Assembly (NCBI RefSeq): GCF_027980145.1
Contig: NZ_JAMZNK010000019.1
Span: 35,942 to 99,941, forward strand
Source of the DNA: Flavobacterium azizsancarii
GTDB taxonomy: Bacteria > Bacteroidota > Bacteroidia > Flavobacteriales > Flavobacteriaceae
DNA: 64,000 nucleotides
Direction: 5' to 3'
The notes beneath the pieces were generated by a model that saw only the letters and a program-made list of their open reading frames with translations, made no database searches and had not been told where the DNA came from. The position numbers and the translations under genes were made by a program. How positions within the stretch are numbered: position 1 is the stretch's first letter; the number at the start of each line of letters is the position of its first letter. Shown here in pieces: positions 1 through 7,686 of this stretch.

Positions 1-66
1 AATTTCGCCAAATTTGAAGAGTTTGCCAACGCTGAAATTTTAGCTGGCGCACCGATTACAGAATAA
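1..66 (+). CDS. C-terminal tail of an unidentified protein
   Basis: An open frame runs from the first base to a TAA at 64-66 and encodes 21 residues ending in GAPITE. A strong stem-loop with a T run follows at once, which supports a real gene end. The fragment is too short to assign a family, and I do not recognise it. Confidence 0.6.
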   Translation, partial: NFAKFEEFANAEILAGAPITE

Positions 67-87
67 GGAAGATTACTAATTCAAACT

Positions 88-121
88 AAAAAAAGCTGTT
101 CAGTGATGAACAGCTTTTTTG
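88..121 (+). terminator. Rho-independent terminator after the left-edge gene
   Basis: An 8-bp stem GCTGTTCA/TGAACAGC closes a GTGA loop and is flanked by an A run and a T run, so it could work in both directions. It lies 21 bases after the stop of the left-edge gene. Confidence 0.85.
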
Positions 122-125
122 TTGG

Positions 126-222
126 TTTCAAGTTTCAAGTTTCAAGTTTCAAGTTTCAAGTTTCAAGTTTCAAGTTTCAAGTTTCAAGTTTCAAGTTTTA
201 GGTTGAACCTGAAACTTGAAAC
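126..222. repeat. Heptanucleotide tandem repeat plus hairpin
   Basis: Ten perfect copies of TTTCAAG run from 126 to 195. The last copies form the left arm (188-204) of a hairpin whose right arm is 206-222, a near-perfect inverted repeat with one mismatch. The region lies between convergent genes. Short pieces of the same motif recur at 10378-10400 and 19990-20008, so it is a dispersed sequence family. The copy number may vary by slippage. Confidence 0.9.
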
Positions 223-237
223 CTGAAACAAAAAAAA

Positions 238-1296
238 CTATTTCTTAGCGTCGTCGATACGTTTCTGGATCAAATCCCATGCGTAATAGTGAAACGTCAT
301 TCCGTTGCTCATGGCTACGAAAAGACCATTTTTAAAACTTCCGCCTAAATTGATATTTGTTACATCGGCACCATCGCATTCAATAGTCGATGTTGGAATT
401 TCTGCTAATAAAGGATAATCGTTCGGATTGCCTTTTGCACCTTCTCTTGGATACACCATAAAAGTATTCGCCTGCTGATTTGATACTAAAATATATCCTG
501 TAGAATCTGTTTTTTTGTAAATCGCAATACCTTCGTTATCTGCTTTGAATCCTGTTTTTCCAAAAAGTGCCAATTCTTTGTTGTCGTTTAAGGCGGGATC
601 TGCTTTGTATTTTCTGATTCCGAATTGTTCGTCGCAATACAAAACAGTTCCTAATTCGTTATCAACGGCAATGGCTTCGATTTCTTTCTTTCCGCTGTAA
701 GCGCCAAACTTACGAACCACTTTTGCCGTAGCAAATTTACCGTTTCCAGAAAGTTCATATTGCCATAAGTAACTTCCGGATGGTCCTGATTTTCTGCCTA
801 CAATAGCAAATATTTTGTGATCACTTGAACGTGTGTACAAAGCAATTCCCATTGGGTCGCGTAGTTCTTCGCCTTCAAAAACGGAAATTCCGCCATTGTC
901 TATTGCTTTTAAATCAGGTAAACTGAAAACTCTTATTTTGTTTGATTCGCGTTCTGTAGTTACGGCAACGTCTGTTTTTTTTCCGTCGATTATTAAGCCG
1001 TAAGCGATATCAACATTGTTGGGACGCTTTAAAACTTCTGATTTTGCAATGATTTTTCCCTTTAAATCAAAAGCATACAAAGCACCATCTGTATCTTTAT
1101 CAGTTCCAACAATAATACTTTTAGAAGCATCTGTTGGATGAATCCAAATTGCAGGATCATCAGTATCATGCGGCAAAGCTTCAGTAACAACAGTTGGTTT
1201 TACAGCATTTGCAGCAGCGGGAGCAAGTTTGTCGTCTTTGCAAGCGATGAATAAGGTACTTAAAAGTAAAAAGGAAAGAATTGATTTATTTTTCAT
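238..1296 (-). CDS. Beta-propeller 3-phytase, lipoprotein
   Basis: This 352-residue protein belongs to the beta-propeller phytase family (PF02333), which removes phosphate from phytate with calcium. The N-terminus is a lipoprotein signal with lipobox LFIAC (Cys19), so the enzyme should be anchored in the outer membrane or at the cell surface. The family signature DDPAIWIHP starts at residue 46, and the later blades IEAIAVDNELGTVLYCDE and DNEGIAIYK are typical. Its start is 73 bases downstream of the TonB receptor gene on the same strand. The pair probably releases and takes up inositol phosphates or phosphate. Family assignment is firm; natural substrate is inferred. Confidence 0.93.
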   Translation of the reverse strand: MKNKSILSFLLLSTLFIACKDDKLAPAAANAVKPTVVTEALPHDTDDPAIWIHPTDASKSIIVGTDKDTDGALYAFDLKGKIIAKSEVLKRPNNVDIAYGLIIDGKKTDVAVTTERESNKIRVFSLPDLKAIDNGGISVFEGEELRDPMGIALYTRSSDHKIFAIVGRKSGPSGSYLWQYELSGNGKFATAKVVRKFGAYSGKKEIEAIAVDNELGTVLYCDEQFGIRKYKADPALNDNKELALFGKTGFKADNEGIAIYKKTDSTGYILVSNQQANTFMVYPREGAKGNPNDYPLLAEIPTSTIECDGADVTNINLGGSFKNGLFVAMSNGMTFHYYAWDLIQKRIDDAKK

Positions 1297-1314
1297 TATG
1301 ATTTTAGTTGAATG

Positions 1315-1348
1315 AAATTAGACAGAACCGTTAAGTTCTGCCTAATTT
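1315..1348. terminator. Hairpin between the receptor and phytase genes
   Basis: Arms 1315-1328 and 1335-1348 (core CAGAAC/GTTCTG) form a 14-bp stem with one mismatch and a 6-base loop. On the minus strand the stem is followed by a short T-rich stretch. It sits in the 73-base gap between the TonB receptor and the phytase, so it may act as an intercistronic attenuator or stabilise the upstream message. Confidence 0.5.
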
Positions 1349-1369
1349 AAGAAATTTATAAATTGATTG

Positions 1370-4180
1370 TTACAAGTCGAGTTTCAAGCCAAAATTATAT
1401 CTGGCCTGGTAATATTCTGCTTGTTTAGTGTGGTCTTTAACTCCTTGATAGTAGCGCAAAGGCTGATTGGTTAAATTGTTTGCTTCGGCAAAAAGTCTAA
1501 GTTTGCGAGTAATTTTGAAAGAAGCATTTGCATCCAGAAAAAATTGCTTATCGTAGTAACTGTCTTTATAAGATTCAGAACCTAATTCATCTAAATAATC
1601 TGAAGTAAAGTTGGTTGAAATTCTGGCAGAAAAACGTTTGTTTTCCCAGGACAATGATGCGTTGAACATGTGGGGAGTTGTTCCCGGAAGACTGATGTTA
1701 TTTCTTTCGTTTCCGTCTTCATCCGCAATACCTTTTGCTTTCGATTTTGTGTACGTGTAATTCAAATAGATACCAAATCCTTTAAGAAATTTCCCCGGAA
1801 GGAAATCTAACTGACGCTGAAAAGCAAATTCAAAGCCATATACGTCAACAGTATCTCCGTTTCTTGATTGCAAGAATGACCAGTTTTCGCCAGCCGGAAT
1901 TGGGTTGGACTGATTTGGGAAATCAGCAGCAAATTTTGCAGCATCATATTGATTGTCACTATAATTATATATGAAATTGTCTAATTTTTTGTAGAAAACA
2001 CCTCCTGAAATTAAACCAACAGATTTGAAATAATTCTCGGCCATGAAGTCGTAATTGTATGAATATGTTGCATCAAGATCTGGATTTCCGGCTGTAATTG
2101 CTTTATCAGCAGCAATATTGTTTACATACGGAGCCAATGCATAATAATCAGGTCTTGCCAATGCCGTTGTAACAGCAGCTCTTAAGACTAAATCTTTAGT
2201 AGCATTATATTGCAAAGAGATACTAGGCAATAAATTAGTATACGAATTTTTAGTATTGATCTCGCTCTCTAATTCTTCTTCGTCTAATACCCGATTTCCG
2301 GTATAATCAATATGAGTGTTCTCTACTCTGAAACCTAAAACCATAGACAGTTTATCATTAAAATCCTGATCCCATCTTACATAAGCAGCATAAATACTTT
2401 CTTTTGCATTATAGTTTACGGCTAAAAATTCTGAAGGATCTGATGATTTTTTGAATAATGCTGCGTTGTTTAAATCAAGACTTCCTAAGAAACTTGCAGA
2501 AGCAAAACTTCCCGGAACATATTTGCTTCCCGGATTAAAGTTTGTACCATCGTAATAACTGGTTGGAACTTGTGATAATAATGCCATGTCACTATTGACT
2601 GGCTCGTAAGCATAAAAGTTATTTTCTCTTTCTTTTTCTTTCAATCGAAGTCTAAGTCCGGTTCTCAATCTTCCTTTTTCAGAAGGAATAATTGTAAAAG
2701 GAAAACGGATATTTAATTTTGCTCCAAATTCGCTTTCGCTGGTTTCATTTGTGTTTTCTGTAGCCGTTTGAAATTTGAACTTATCCAGAGATTCTCCAGT
2801 TGTTGTAATTAAAGGAAATCTGATATCTGATAAATCCTGAGTCATTTCTAATCCTTTTTGACGGTATTCGATATAACGTTCTCCAGGGCGATATTCCCTT
2901 GCTTTTGCATAATTGGCAGACCAGTCTAGATCAAGTTTAGAATTGATTAAATGTTCTCCGCGAATCGAGTAATTCTGAACGCGTTGATCTTCTAATCTTC
3001 TGTTTTTATCACGATCATTATCAATTCCTCCTTTTGTCTGACGTTTTACACGACCTTTAAATCCTGTAATTTCTTCACCATTATAAATAGGGGCAATATC
3101 ATCATATGTAGTTCTGAAACGATTTTCTCTGTCGTCTCTCCAGTTGTAAATGGCATTAGCGAAAATAGTATTGTTTTCATCAAATTTATAGTCTAAAGCT
3201 ACAGAACCGCTGCGGCGAATACGTTGTACATCATATTTTCTAATTTCTGAAGCTTGCAGATATTCATTACCAAATTTATCTTTTACCCATTCGTTTTCGA
3301 TATTGTCAGATCCGTAATTTACGTTATTGTATGATCCGCTAAAAACAGCACCTAATTTATTGTCAAAAAAGCGATTTCCGTAAACTAAACCTGCTGTATA
3401 AGTCGCATGTTCGCGAATTGGCATATAACCTCCTGCAAGAGTTGCAGAGATTCTTTCGCCATTAGGAGTTGCTCTTGTTACGAGATTTACAGAACCACCA
3501 ATTGCATCTGCATCCATGTCAGGAGTCAACGTTTTGTTGACTTCAATAGTCGAAATCATATCAGACGGAATTAAGTCCATTTGTACGTTTCTGTTATCGC
3601 CTTCTGCAGAAGGAATTCGGTCGCCATTTAAAGTTACTGAGTTCAGAGATGGAGCTAAACCTCTAATAATAATATTACGAGCTTCACCCTGATCATTTTG
3701 CATTGTGATACCCGGAACACGTTTTAAAGCATCTCCAACGTTGGCATCAGGAAAACGCCCCATTTGATCAGATGAAATGATATTTCCGATATTTTTACTG
3801 TTCTTTTGTTGGTTTAATGCTTTTGCCTGACCTTTTAAAATGTCTCCAACAACTACTTCGTTCAACTCTGTTCCTGAAGTTTTAAGCGCAAAATCAATCA
3901 CATTATTTTTACCTTGTTCTACAATGATTTCGTGAGTTGTGGCATTATAACCAATGTATTTTACTTCTACTTTATATGTTCCAACATTAATGTTTAATAA
4001 TTCGAAACGACCATTGTAATCTGAAACCGTGTATTTGTTTTCACCAACAATCTGGATCATTGCTCCCGGCAGAGGAAGTTTATCGTCAATATCTAATACT
4101 TTTCCTGAGATTATCGCTTTTTGAGCATAACCTGAAAAGGCCAATAGCATAAATATTACTACTAAATAAATTTTCTTCAT
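1370..4180 (-). CDS. TonB-dependent receptor with carboxypeptidase-like N-domain
   Basis: This 936-residue outer-membrane receptor starts with a cleavable signal ending SGYAQ. A carboxypeptidase-D regulatory-like domain follows at about residues 22-107, then a plug domain at about 120-235 (VPGITMQNDQGEARNIIIRGL, then DADAIGGSVNLVTR), then a long beta-barrel ending YNFGLKLDL. It resembles the TonB-Xanth-Caul type rather than SusC, and no SusD partner is present. It precedes the phytase on the same strand. The likely cargo is phytate or its breakdown products, inferred only from that context. A possible -7 element TAGTTTCG (one mismatch) lies at 4202-4209 on the minus strand. Confidence 0.93.
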   Translation of the reverse strand: MKKIYLVVIFMLLAFSGYAQKAIISGKVLDIDDKLPLPGAMIQIVGENKYTVSDYNGRFELLNINVGTYKVEVKYIGYNATTHEIIVEQGKNNVIDFALKTSGTELNEVVVGDILKGQAKALNQQKNSKNIGNIISSDQMGRFPDANVGDALKRVPGITMQNDQGEARNIIIRGLAPSLNSVTLNGDRIPSAEGDNRNVQMDLIPSDMISTIEVNKTLTPDMDADAIGGSVNLVTRATPNGERISATLAGGYMPIREHATYTAGLVYGNRFFDNKLGAVFSGSYNNVNYGSDNIENEWVKDKFGNEYLQASEIRKYDVQRIRRSGSVALDYKFDENNTIFANAIYNWRDDRENRFRTTYDDIAPIYNGEEITGFKGRVKRQTKGGIDNDRDKNRRLEDQRVQNYSIRGEHLINSKLDLDWSANYAKAREYRPGERYIEYRQKGLEMTQDLSDIRFPLITTTGESLDKFKFQTATENTNETSESEFGAKLNIRFPFTIIPSEKGRLRTGLRLRLKEKERENNFYAYEPVNSDMALLSQVPTSYYDGTNFNPGSKYVPGSFASASFLGSLDLNNAALFKKSSDPSEFLAVNYNAKESIYAAYVRWDQDFNDKLSMVLGFRVENTHIDYTGNRVLDEEELESEINTKNSYTNLLPSISLQYNATKDLVLRAAVTTALARPDYYALAPYVNNIAADKAITAGNPDLDATYSYNYDFMAENYFKSVGLISGGVFYKKLDNFIYNYSDNQYDAAKFAADFPNQSNPIPAGENWSFLQSRNGDTVDVYGFEFAFQRQLDFLPGKFLKGFGIYLNYTYTKSKAKGIADEDGNERNNISLPGTTPHMFNASLSWENKRFSARISTNFTSDYLDELGSESYKDSYYDKQFFLDANASFKITRKLRLFAEANNLTNQPLRYYQGVKDHTKQAEYYQARYNFGLKLDL

Positions 4181-4214
4181 TGTGTTTTAGTTTGTTTTTT
4201 GCGAAACTAGAACC

Positions 4215-4303
4215 TTAATGTTATTAAAGACGTTGAAAAAAATTAACATAATGTTATGGTTTTCTCTAACATTAGAAATAAATTAATGTTAAAATAACAT
4301 TTA
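4215..4303. promoter_or_regulatory. Cluster of TAACAT/ATGTTA sites in a divergent promoter region
   Basis: Six TAACAT-like half-sites occur within about 90 bases, in both orientations: near 4215-4223, 4243-4250, 4249-4256, 4267-4274, 4283-4291 and 4295-4303. The last two form an inverted repeat AATGTTA-AAA-TAACATT. The cluster lies upstream of the phytase-associated receptor and of the DUF4407 gene, so it could be the binding region of a regulator. Which regulator is unknown. Confidence 0.4.
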
Positions 4304-4375
4304 ATAAAAAAGGATTTTTTATAGAGTCAAATAAAAAGAAATCAACTATTTAGCTCATTTTTAATTTTTTGGCTC

Positions 4376-4383
4376 TAAATTTG
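4376..4383 (+). promoter_or_regulatory. Promoter -7 element for the DUF4407 gene
   Basis: TAAATTTG matches the Bacteroidota -7 consensus TAnnTTTG exactly, 31 bases before the ATG at 4415. I see no convincing TTG at the -33 position. Confidence 0.5.
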
Positions 4384-4414
4384 CCCTATCAATCACAATC
4401 AAAAATCATCAATC

Positions 4415-5515
4415 ATGTTGAAACAATTTTTCATCCTATGTTCTGGGGCTGATCGAGACGTACTCGAAAGTTGCTCAGAAGGCGAACAAACCAAATATGT
4501 TGGTATTGGCGCCACCGTATTCTTTACAGCAGTTATGGCTTTCTTAGCCAGTGCCTACGCACTTTTTACGGTTTTTGACTCTGTTTATCCAGCTGTAGCT
4601 TTTGGGTTTGTATGGAGTTTGTTAATCTTTAATCTAGACCGATTTATCGTTTCGACTATCAAAAAAAGAGATCGCTTTTTTGATGAATTTCTACAAGCGA
4701 CACCTCGAATTATGTTGGCTGTCATTATTGCCATTGTAATTTCTAAACCTTTGGAAATTAAAATTTTCGAAAAAGAAATCAATACCGTTTTATTAAAAGA
4801 GAAAAATGAAATGGAATTGGCGAACAAAAAGCAAGTAGGTAATTACTTCAAATCAGATTTAGATAAAAATAAAGGCGAGATTGCAGCTTTGAAAGGAGAT
4901 ATTCTGAATAAAGAAAAAGAAGTAAATGCACTTTATTCTACTTATATCACAGAAGCCGAAGGAACTACCGGAACTAAAAAACTGGGTAAAGGTCCGGTTT
5001 ATAAAGAAAAGCGTGAGAAACACGATGCTGCATTAAAAGAATTTGCAACTCTAAAAACGGCTAATGAAGCTAAAATTGCTGAGAAAGAGAAAACAGGTAC
5101 ACAATTACAAGCCGATTTAGATAAAAAAGTATCTCAAACACAACCTATTATTGAAGGTTTTGATGGTTTAATGGCACGTATAAACGCTTTGGATAAATTA
5201 CCATGGTTGCCGTCATTCTTTATCATGTTATTGTTTTTAGCAATCGAAACTTCTCCCATTATAGCAAAATTACTAGCGCCAAAAGGGGAATTCGATTTTA
5301 AACAGGAAGAAGCCGAAACTGCAATGAAAGCGACTTTGGCACAAAATAAATACCAACGTGAATTATTGGTAAAAACTAGTGCAGCGATGCACGATAAAGT
5401 ATACGCTGATATCGCCGAAGATAAAAATCTGTACGATCTGCAACGAAAAAATGCAACAGAGTTATTAGAATTGCAATCGAATAGTTTTGTAGAAAAGCAG
5501 AAAGCAACTTTGTAG
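4415..5515 (+). CDS. DUF4407 membrane protein with coiled coil
   Basis: This 366-residue protein matches DUF4407. Transmembrane segments lie at about residues 28-50, 57-77, 94-112 and 262-282. Between the third and fourth is a long charged coiled-coil stretch (about 118-245), and a charged tail rich in K, E and Q follows the last one. The family has no established function. The gene stands alone: it diverges from the receptor upstream and converges with the next gene, with a terminator behind it. Confidence 0.85.
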   Translation: MLKQFFILCSGADRDVLESCSEGEQTKYVGIGATVFFTAVMAFLASAYALFTVFDSVYPAVAFGFVWSLLIFNLDRFIVSTIKKRDRFFDEFLQATPRIMLAVIIAIVISKPLEIKIFEKEINTVLLKEKNEMELANKKQVGNYFKSDLDKNKGEIAALKGDILNKEKEVNALYSTYITEAEGTTGTKKLGKGPVYKEKREKHDAALKEFATLKTANEAKIAEKEKTGTQLQADLDKKVSQTQPIIEGFDGLMARINALDKLPWLPSFFIMLLFLAIETSPIIAKLLAPKGEFDFKQEEAETAMKATLAQNKYQRELLVKTSAAMHDKVYADIAEDKNLYDLQRKNATELLELQSNSFVEKQKATL

Positions 5516-5521
5516 AGAGTT

Positions 5522-5653
5522 TAACCGCAAAGAACGCTAAGTTTTACGCAAAGCACGTGAAGAAAAGCATAAAAAAACCATCAGTACAACTGATGGTTTT
5601 TTTCTTTTATAATTTTGCGAACCTTGCGTAAAACTTTGCGTTCTTTGCGGTTA
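5522..5653. repeat. Nested inverted repeat of the AACCGCAAAG family
   Basis: The left arm (5522-5552) and right arm (5622-5653) are near-perfect reverse complements containing TAACCGCAAAGAACGC. A perfect terminator stem sits inside at 5571-5603. The same arm sequence recurs near 24616-24655 and, in part, at 46908-47025, so this is a dispersed intergenic repeat family. Confidence 0.85.
5571..5603. terminator. Bidirectional terminator between convergent genes
   Basis: The stem ACCATCAGT/ACTGATGGT closes an ACA loop and is flanked by an A run and a T run. It lies between the convergent DUF4407 and PH-domain genes and can serve both. Confidence 0.9.
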
Positions 5654-5660
5654 GAAAAAT

Positions 5661-6386
5661 TTACATATAACTCAATATTTCTTTTTTGTAAACATCATAT
5701 TCTCCTTGCATGATCAATCCATTATCAAGCAATTTTTTGTAATTCTGTAATTTATCAAAAAGTTCTTCTTTAGATAAATCACTTAATTTACGATCGCCTG
5801 TGGTAGGTTGAGCAGGTTGAATTGGCTCATATGTTTCCGTATACGATGGAGTAGTAGCTGGCATAATTTCAGCAAAATTTGTTACTTCCTCCGTGTCAAC
5901 TTCTTCAACTTCCTCTTCAACTTCTTCAATATCATCTTCTTCTTCAATAACTTGTGCAGTTTCTACAACTGGTGTTTCGGCAACAATTGGATTTTTTATT
6001 AAATCTAACTGCTCTTTCGCGTAAGTATATATTTTTCTGGCCTGAATTTTCGGAATGTAATCAATCGAAATTGATAAATCAGTATTGGTATTAAATGAGA
6101 ATTCTGAACCTAAAATGTTTTCTTTTACAAAAGCACCGGCAACATTGTCCCAGGTGTAATCTGTAAAATCCATTGAAAGACCTAAATTTTTAGGCTGGCA
6201 AATAATGATTCGTTTGTTTGTTAATACAATACTATCAGGAAAAACAGTAATTGCCGGTTTTTTTTGAACGGCAATATATCCAATTTCTTCACCTTTCATC
6301 AATAAATCATGGAGTTTCGAAGTGATTTTTTCAATCGCTTTTGGATCTTGTTCTTCGTTCAGAAATTTTTTAAATTGTTCTTTCAT
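5661..6386 (-). CDS. PH-like domain and SHOCT-domain protein
   Basis: This 241-residue soluble protein has no signal peptide. Residues about 30-130 look like a bacterial PH-like domain (KPAITVFPDSIVLTNKRIII is the characteristic beta-strand run). A very acidic, low-complexity linker follows at about 145-172. The last 40 residues (LSDLSKEELFDKLQNYKKLL, then GLIMQGEYDVYKKEIL) form a SHOCT-type short C-terminal module. The family is probably involved in oligomerisation or membrane association, and the role here is unknown. Confidence 0.75.
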   Translation of the reverse strand: MKEQFKKFLNEEQDPKAIEKITSKLHDLLMKGEEIGYIAVQKKPAITVFPDSIVLTNKRIIICQPKNLGLSMDFTDYTWDNVAGAFVKENILGSEFSFNTNTDLSISIDYIPKIQARKIYTYAKEQLDLIKNPIVAETPVVETAQVIEEEDDIEEVEEEVEEVDTEEVTNFAEIMPATTPSYTETYEPIQPAQPTTGDRKLSDLSKEELFDKLQNYKKLLDNGLIMQGEYDVYKKEILSYM

Positions 6387-6457
6387 GTTCTATAAGTTGC
6401 TAAGTTGCAAATTAATTGAGTTGTTAAGTTTTTTATCTTACGATGCAAATGTAATGC

Positions 6458-6829
6458 CTAATTTTCTAATTCAATAATTTCATTCTGAATTTTCTTTGTC
6501 AAACTTTTGAAAACCAATTCATACGAATGATCGATCAATTCTTTGACTAAAGTATTTGATAAATTCCCGTTTAAGGCAATCGTGTTCCAGTGTACTTTGC
6601 TCATATGAAATCCGGGTTTTATCTCGTCATATTCCGCTCTTAATTCCTGAGCGCGTTCCGGATCGCACTTTAAATTGACTGATGGTTCGCTTTTCTCCCA
6701 CTGAGATAAGGAAGATAATGCAAATATTTTTCCGCCAACTTTAAAAACCAAAGTATTTTCGTCAAAAGGAAAATGCTCGCTCGCGCCTTTCTTCGAAAGA
6801 CAATATTCGTAAAATGTTTCTAGATTCAT
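6458..6829 (-). CDS. MmcQ/YjbR family protein
   Basis: This 123-residue protein matches the MmcQ/YjbR family (double-wing, CyaY-like fold, often annotated as DNA-binding). It has the usual N-terminal pattern with HFPFDENTLVFKVGGKIFAL and the downstream VNLKCDPERAQELR and HWNTI segments. The length is normal for the family. It lies eight bases downstream of the DUF4260 gene and probably shares its transcript. Confidence 0.85.
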   Translation of the reverse strand: MNLETFYEYCLSKKGASEHFPFDENTLVFKVGGKIFALSSLSQWEKSEPSVNLKCDPERAQELRAEYDEIKPGFHMSKVHWNTIALNGNLSNTLVKELIDHSYELVFKSLTKKIQNEIIELEN

Positions 6830-6837
6830 ATCATTTC

Positions 6838-7191
6838 TTATTTGCCAATTTCACCTAAATGAGTGTATTTAAAACCTTTTTCATATTTCAATCCGTAACC
6901 AAAAATCCGATCCATTGCCGAATGCGAAAATAAAATAATCCCGGCTAACTGAATCGTTTCAATACTTAAATAGTATCCTGTAGCATAAACTAAAAGTGCA
7001 ATTCCTTTATGATGAAATACGTTGTAAAAAAATGCTCCGCTTTTGTTGCCGAAGAGGTAGCCAAGCATTGATAAATCCGGGGTTAAAATTAAAACTAAAA
7101 ACCACCACCATTCAAAATTTAAACGATTGAATAAAAAAATCCCAAGAATAAATAAACTTAATTCTTCGAGTTTAATAACTGTTTTCATCAT
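6838..7191 (-). CDS. DUF4260 membrane protein
   Basis: This 117-residue protein carries DUF4260 features: several hydrophobic helices and the conserved LTPDLSMLGYLFGNKSGAFFYN, FHHKGIAL and HSAMDRIFGYGLKY segments. The start codon overlaps the stop of the upstream GNAT gene (ATGA overlap at 7188-7191), so the two are translationally coupled. Function is unknown. Confidence 0.85.
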   Translation of the reverse strand: MMKTVIKLEELSLFILGIFLFNRLNFEWWWFLVLILTPDLSMLGYLFGNKSGAFFYNVFHHKGIALLVYATGYYLSIETIQLAGIILFSHSAMDRIFGYGLKYEKGFKYTHLGEIGK

Positions 7192-7586
7192 AGTTTTTTC
7201 TCCATTAATTTTTCAGGATGTTCCAGAGCAGTAAAACCAAATTTACGATATAAAAAATGAGCATCAGTTGTGGCTAATCTCCAAATTTGAATATTTTTAA
7301 GAACTGGTTCGTTCATCATATTTTCGATCAAAATAGATGAATATCCTTTTCCGCGATGTTCTTTGGTAATAAAAACATCCATTACATATCCAAAAACGAC
7401 ATAGTCTGTAATGACTCTGGCAAAGCCAATTTGTTTACCATTTAAGTAAATTCCAAAACAAACTGAAGCATCAATAGTAGTTTGAACTTCTTCAATAGTT
7501 CTTCCTGCGGCCCAATAAATATTCTTCAAAAAGTTTTGAATGAACGGAACGTCAAGTTTAGTTTTATCTTTAGATACTGTAATCAT
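7188..7586 (-). CDS. GNAT family N-acetyltransferase
   Basis: This small acyl-CoA-dependent acetyltransferase has the acetyl-CoA loop at VFITKEHRGKGYSSILIENM and the C-terminal strand FLYRKFGFTALEHPEKLM. I start it at the ATG at 7586 (132 residues). A longer frame reaches a GTG at 7613, but that codon lies in an intergenic palindromic repeat and would add nine residues encoded by the repeat. The substrate cannot be told from sequence. Confidence 0.85.
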   Translation of the reverse strand: MITVSKDKTKLDVPFIQNFLKNIYWAAGRTIEEVQTTIDASVCFGIYLNGKQIGFARVITDYVVFGYVMDVFITKEHRGKGYSSILIENMMNEPVLKNIQIWRLATTDAHFLYRKFGFTALEHPEKLMEKKL

Positions 7587-7598
7587 AGTTGTTTTTTT

Positions 7599-7682
7599 TG
7601 CCACGAATTTCACTAATTTTCATGAATCATTTTTTTTTGCAAGCATGTAAAAAATTAGTACAAATTAGTGAAATTCGTGGCA
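7599..7682. repeat. Palindromic repeat of the CCACGAATTTCAC family
   Basis: Arms 7599-7620 and 7662-7682 are reverse complements (TGCCACGAATTTCACTAATT on the left). A related single arm occurs at 23799-23828. The element fills the gap between the cyclase and GNAT genes. Confidence 0.85.
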
Positions 7683-7686
7683 AACT

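Noticed and set aside
5808..6002. A plus-strand frame rich in F and N opposite the PH/SHOCT gene
   Set aside because: It is the antisense of the acidic linker and has no independent coding features.
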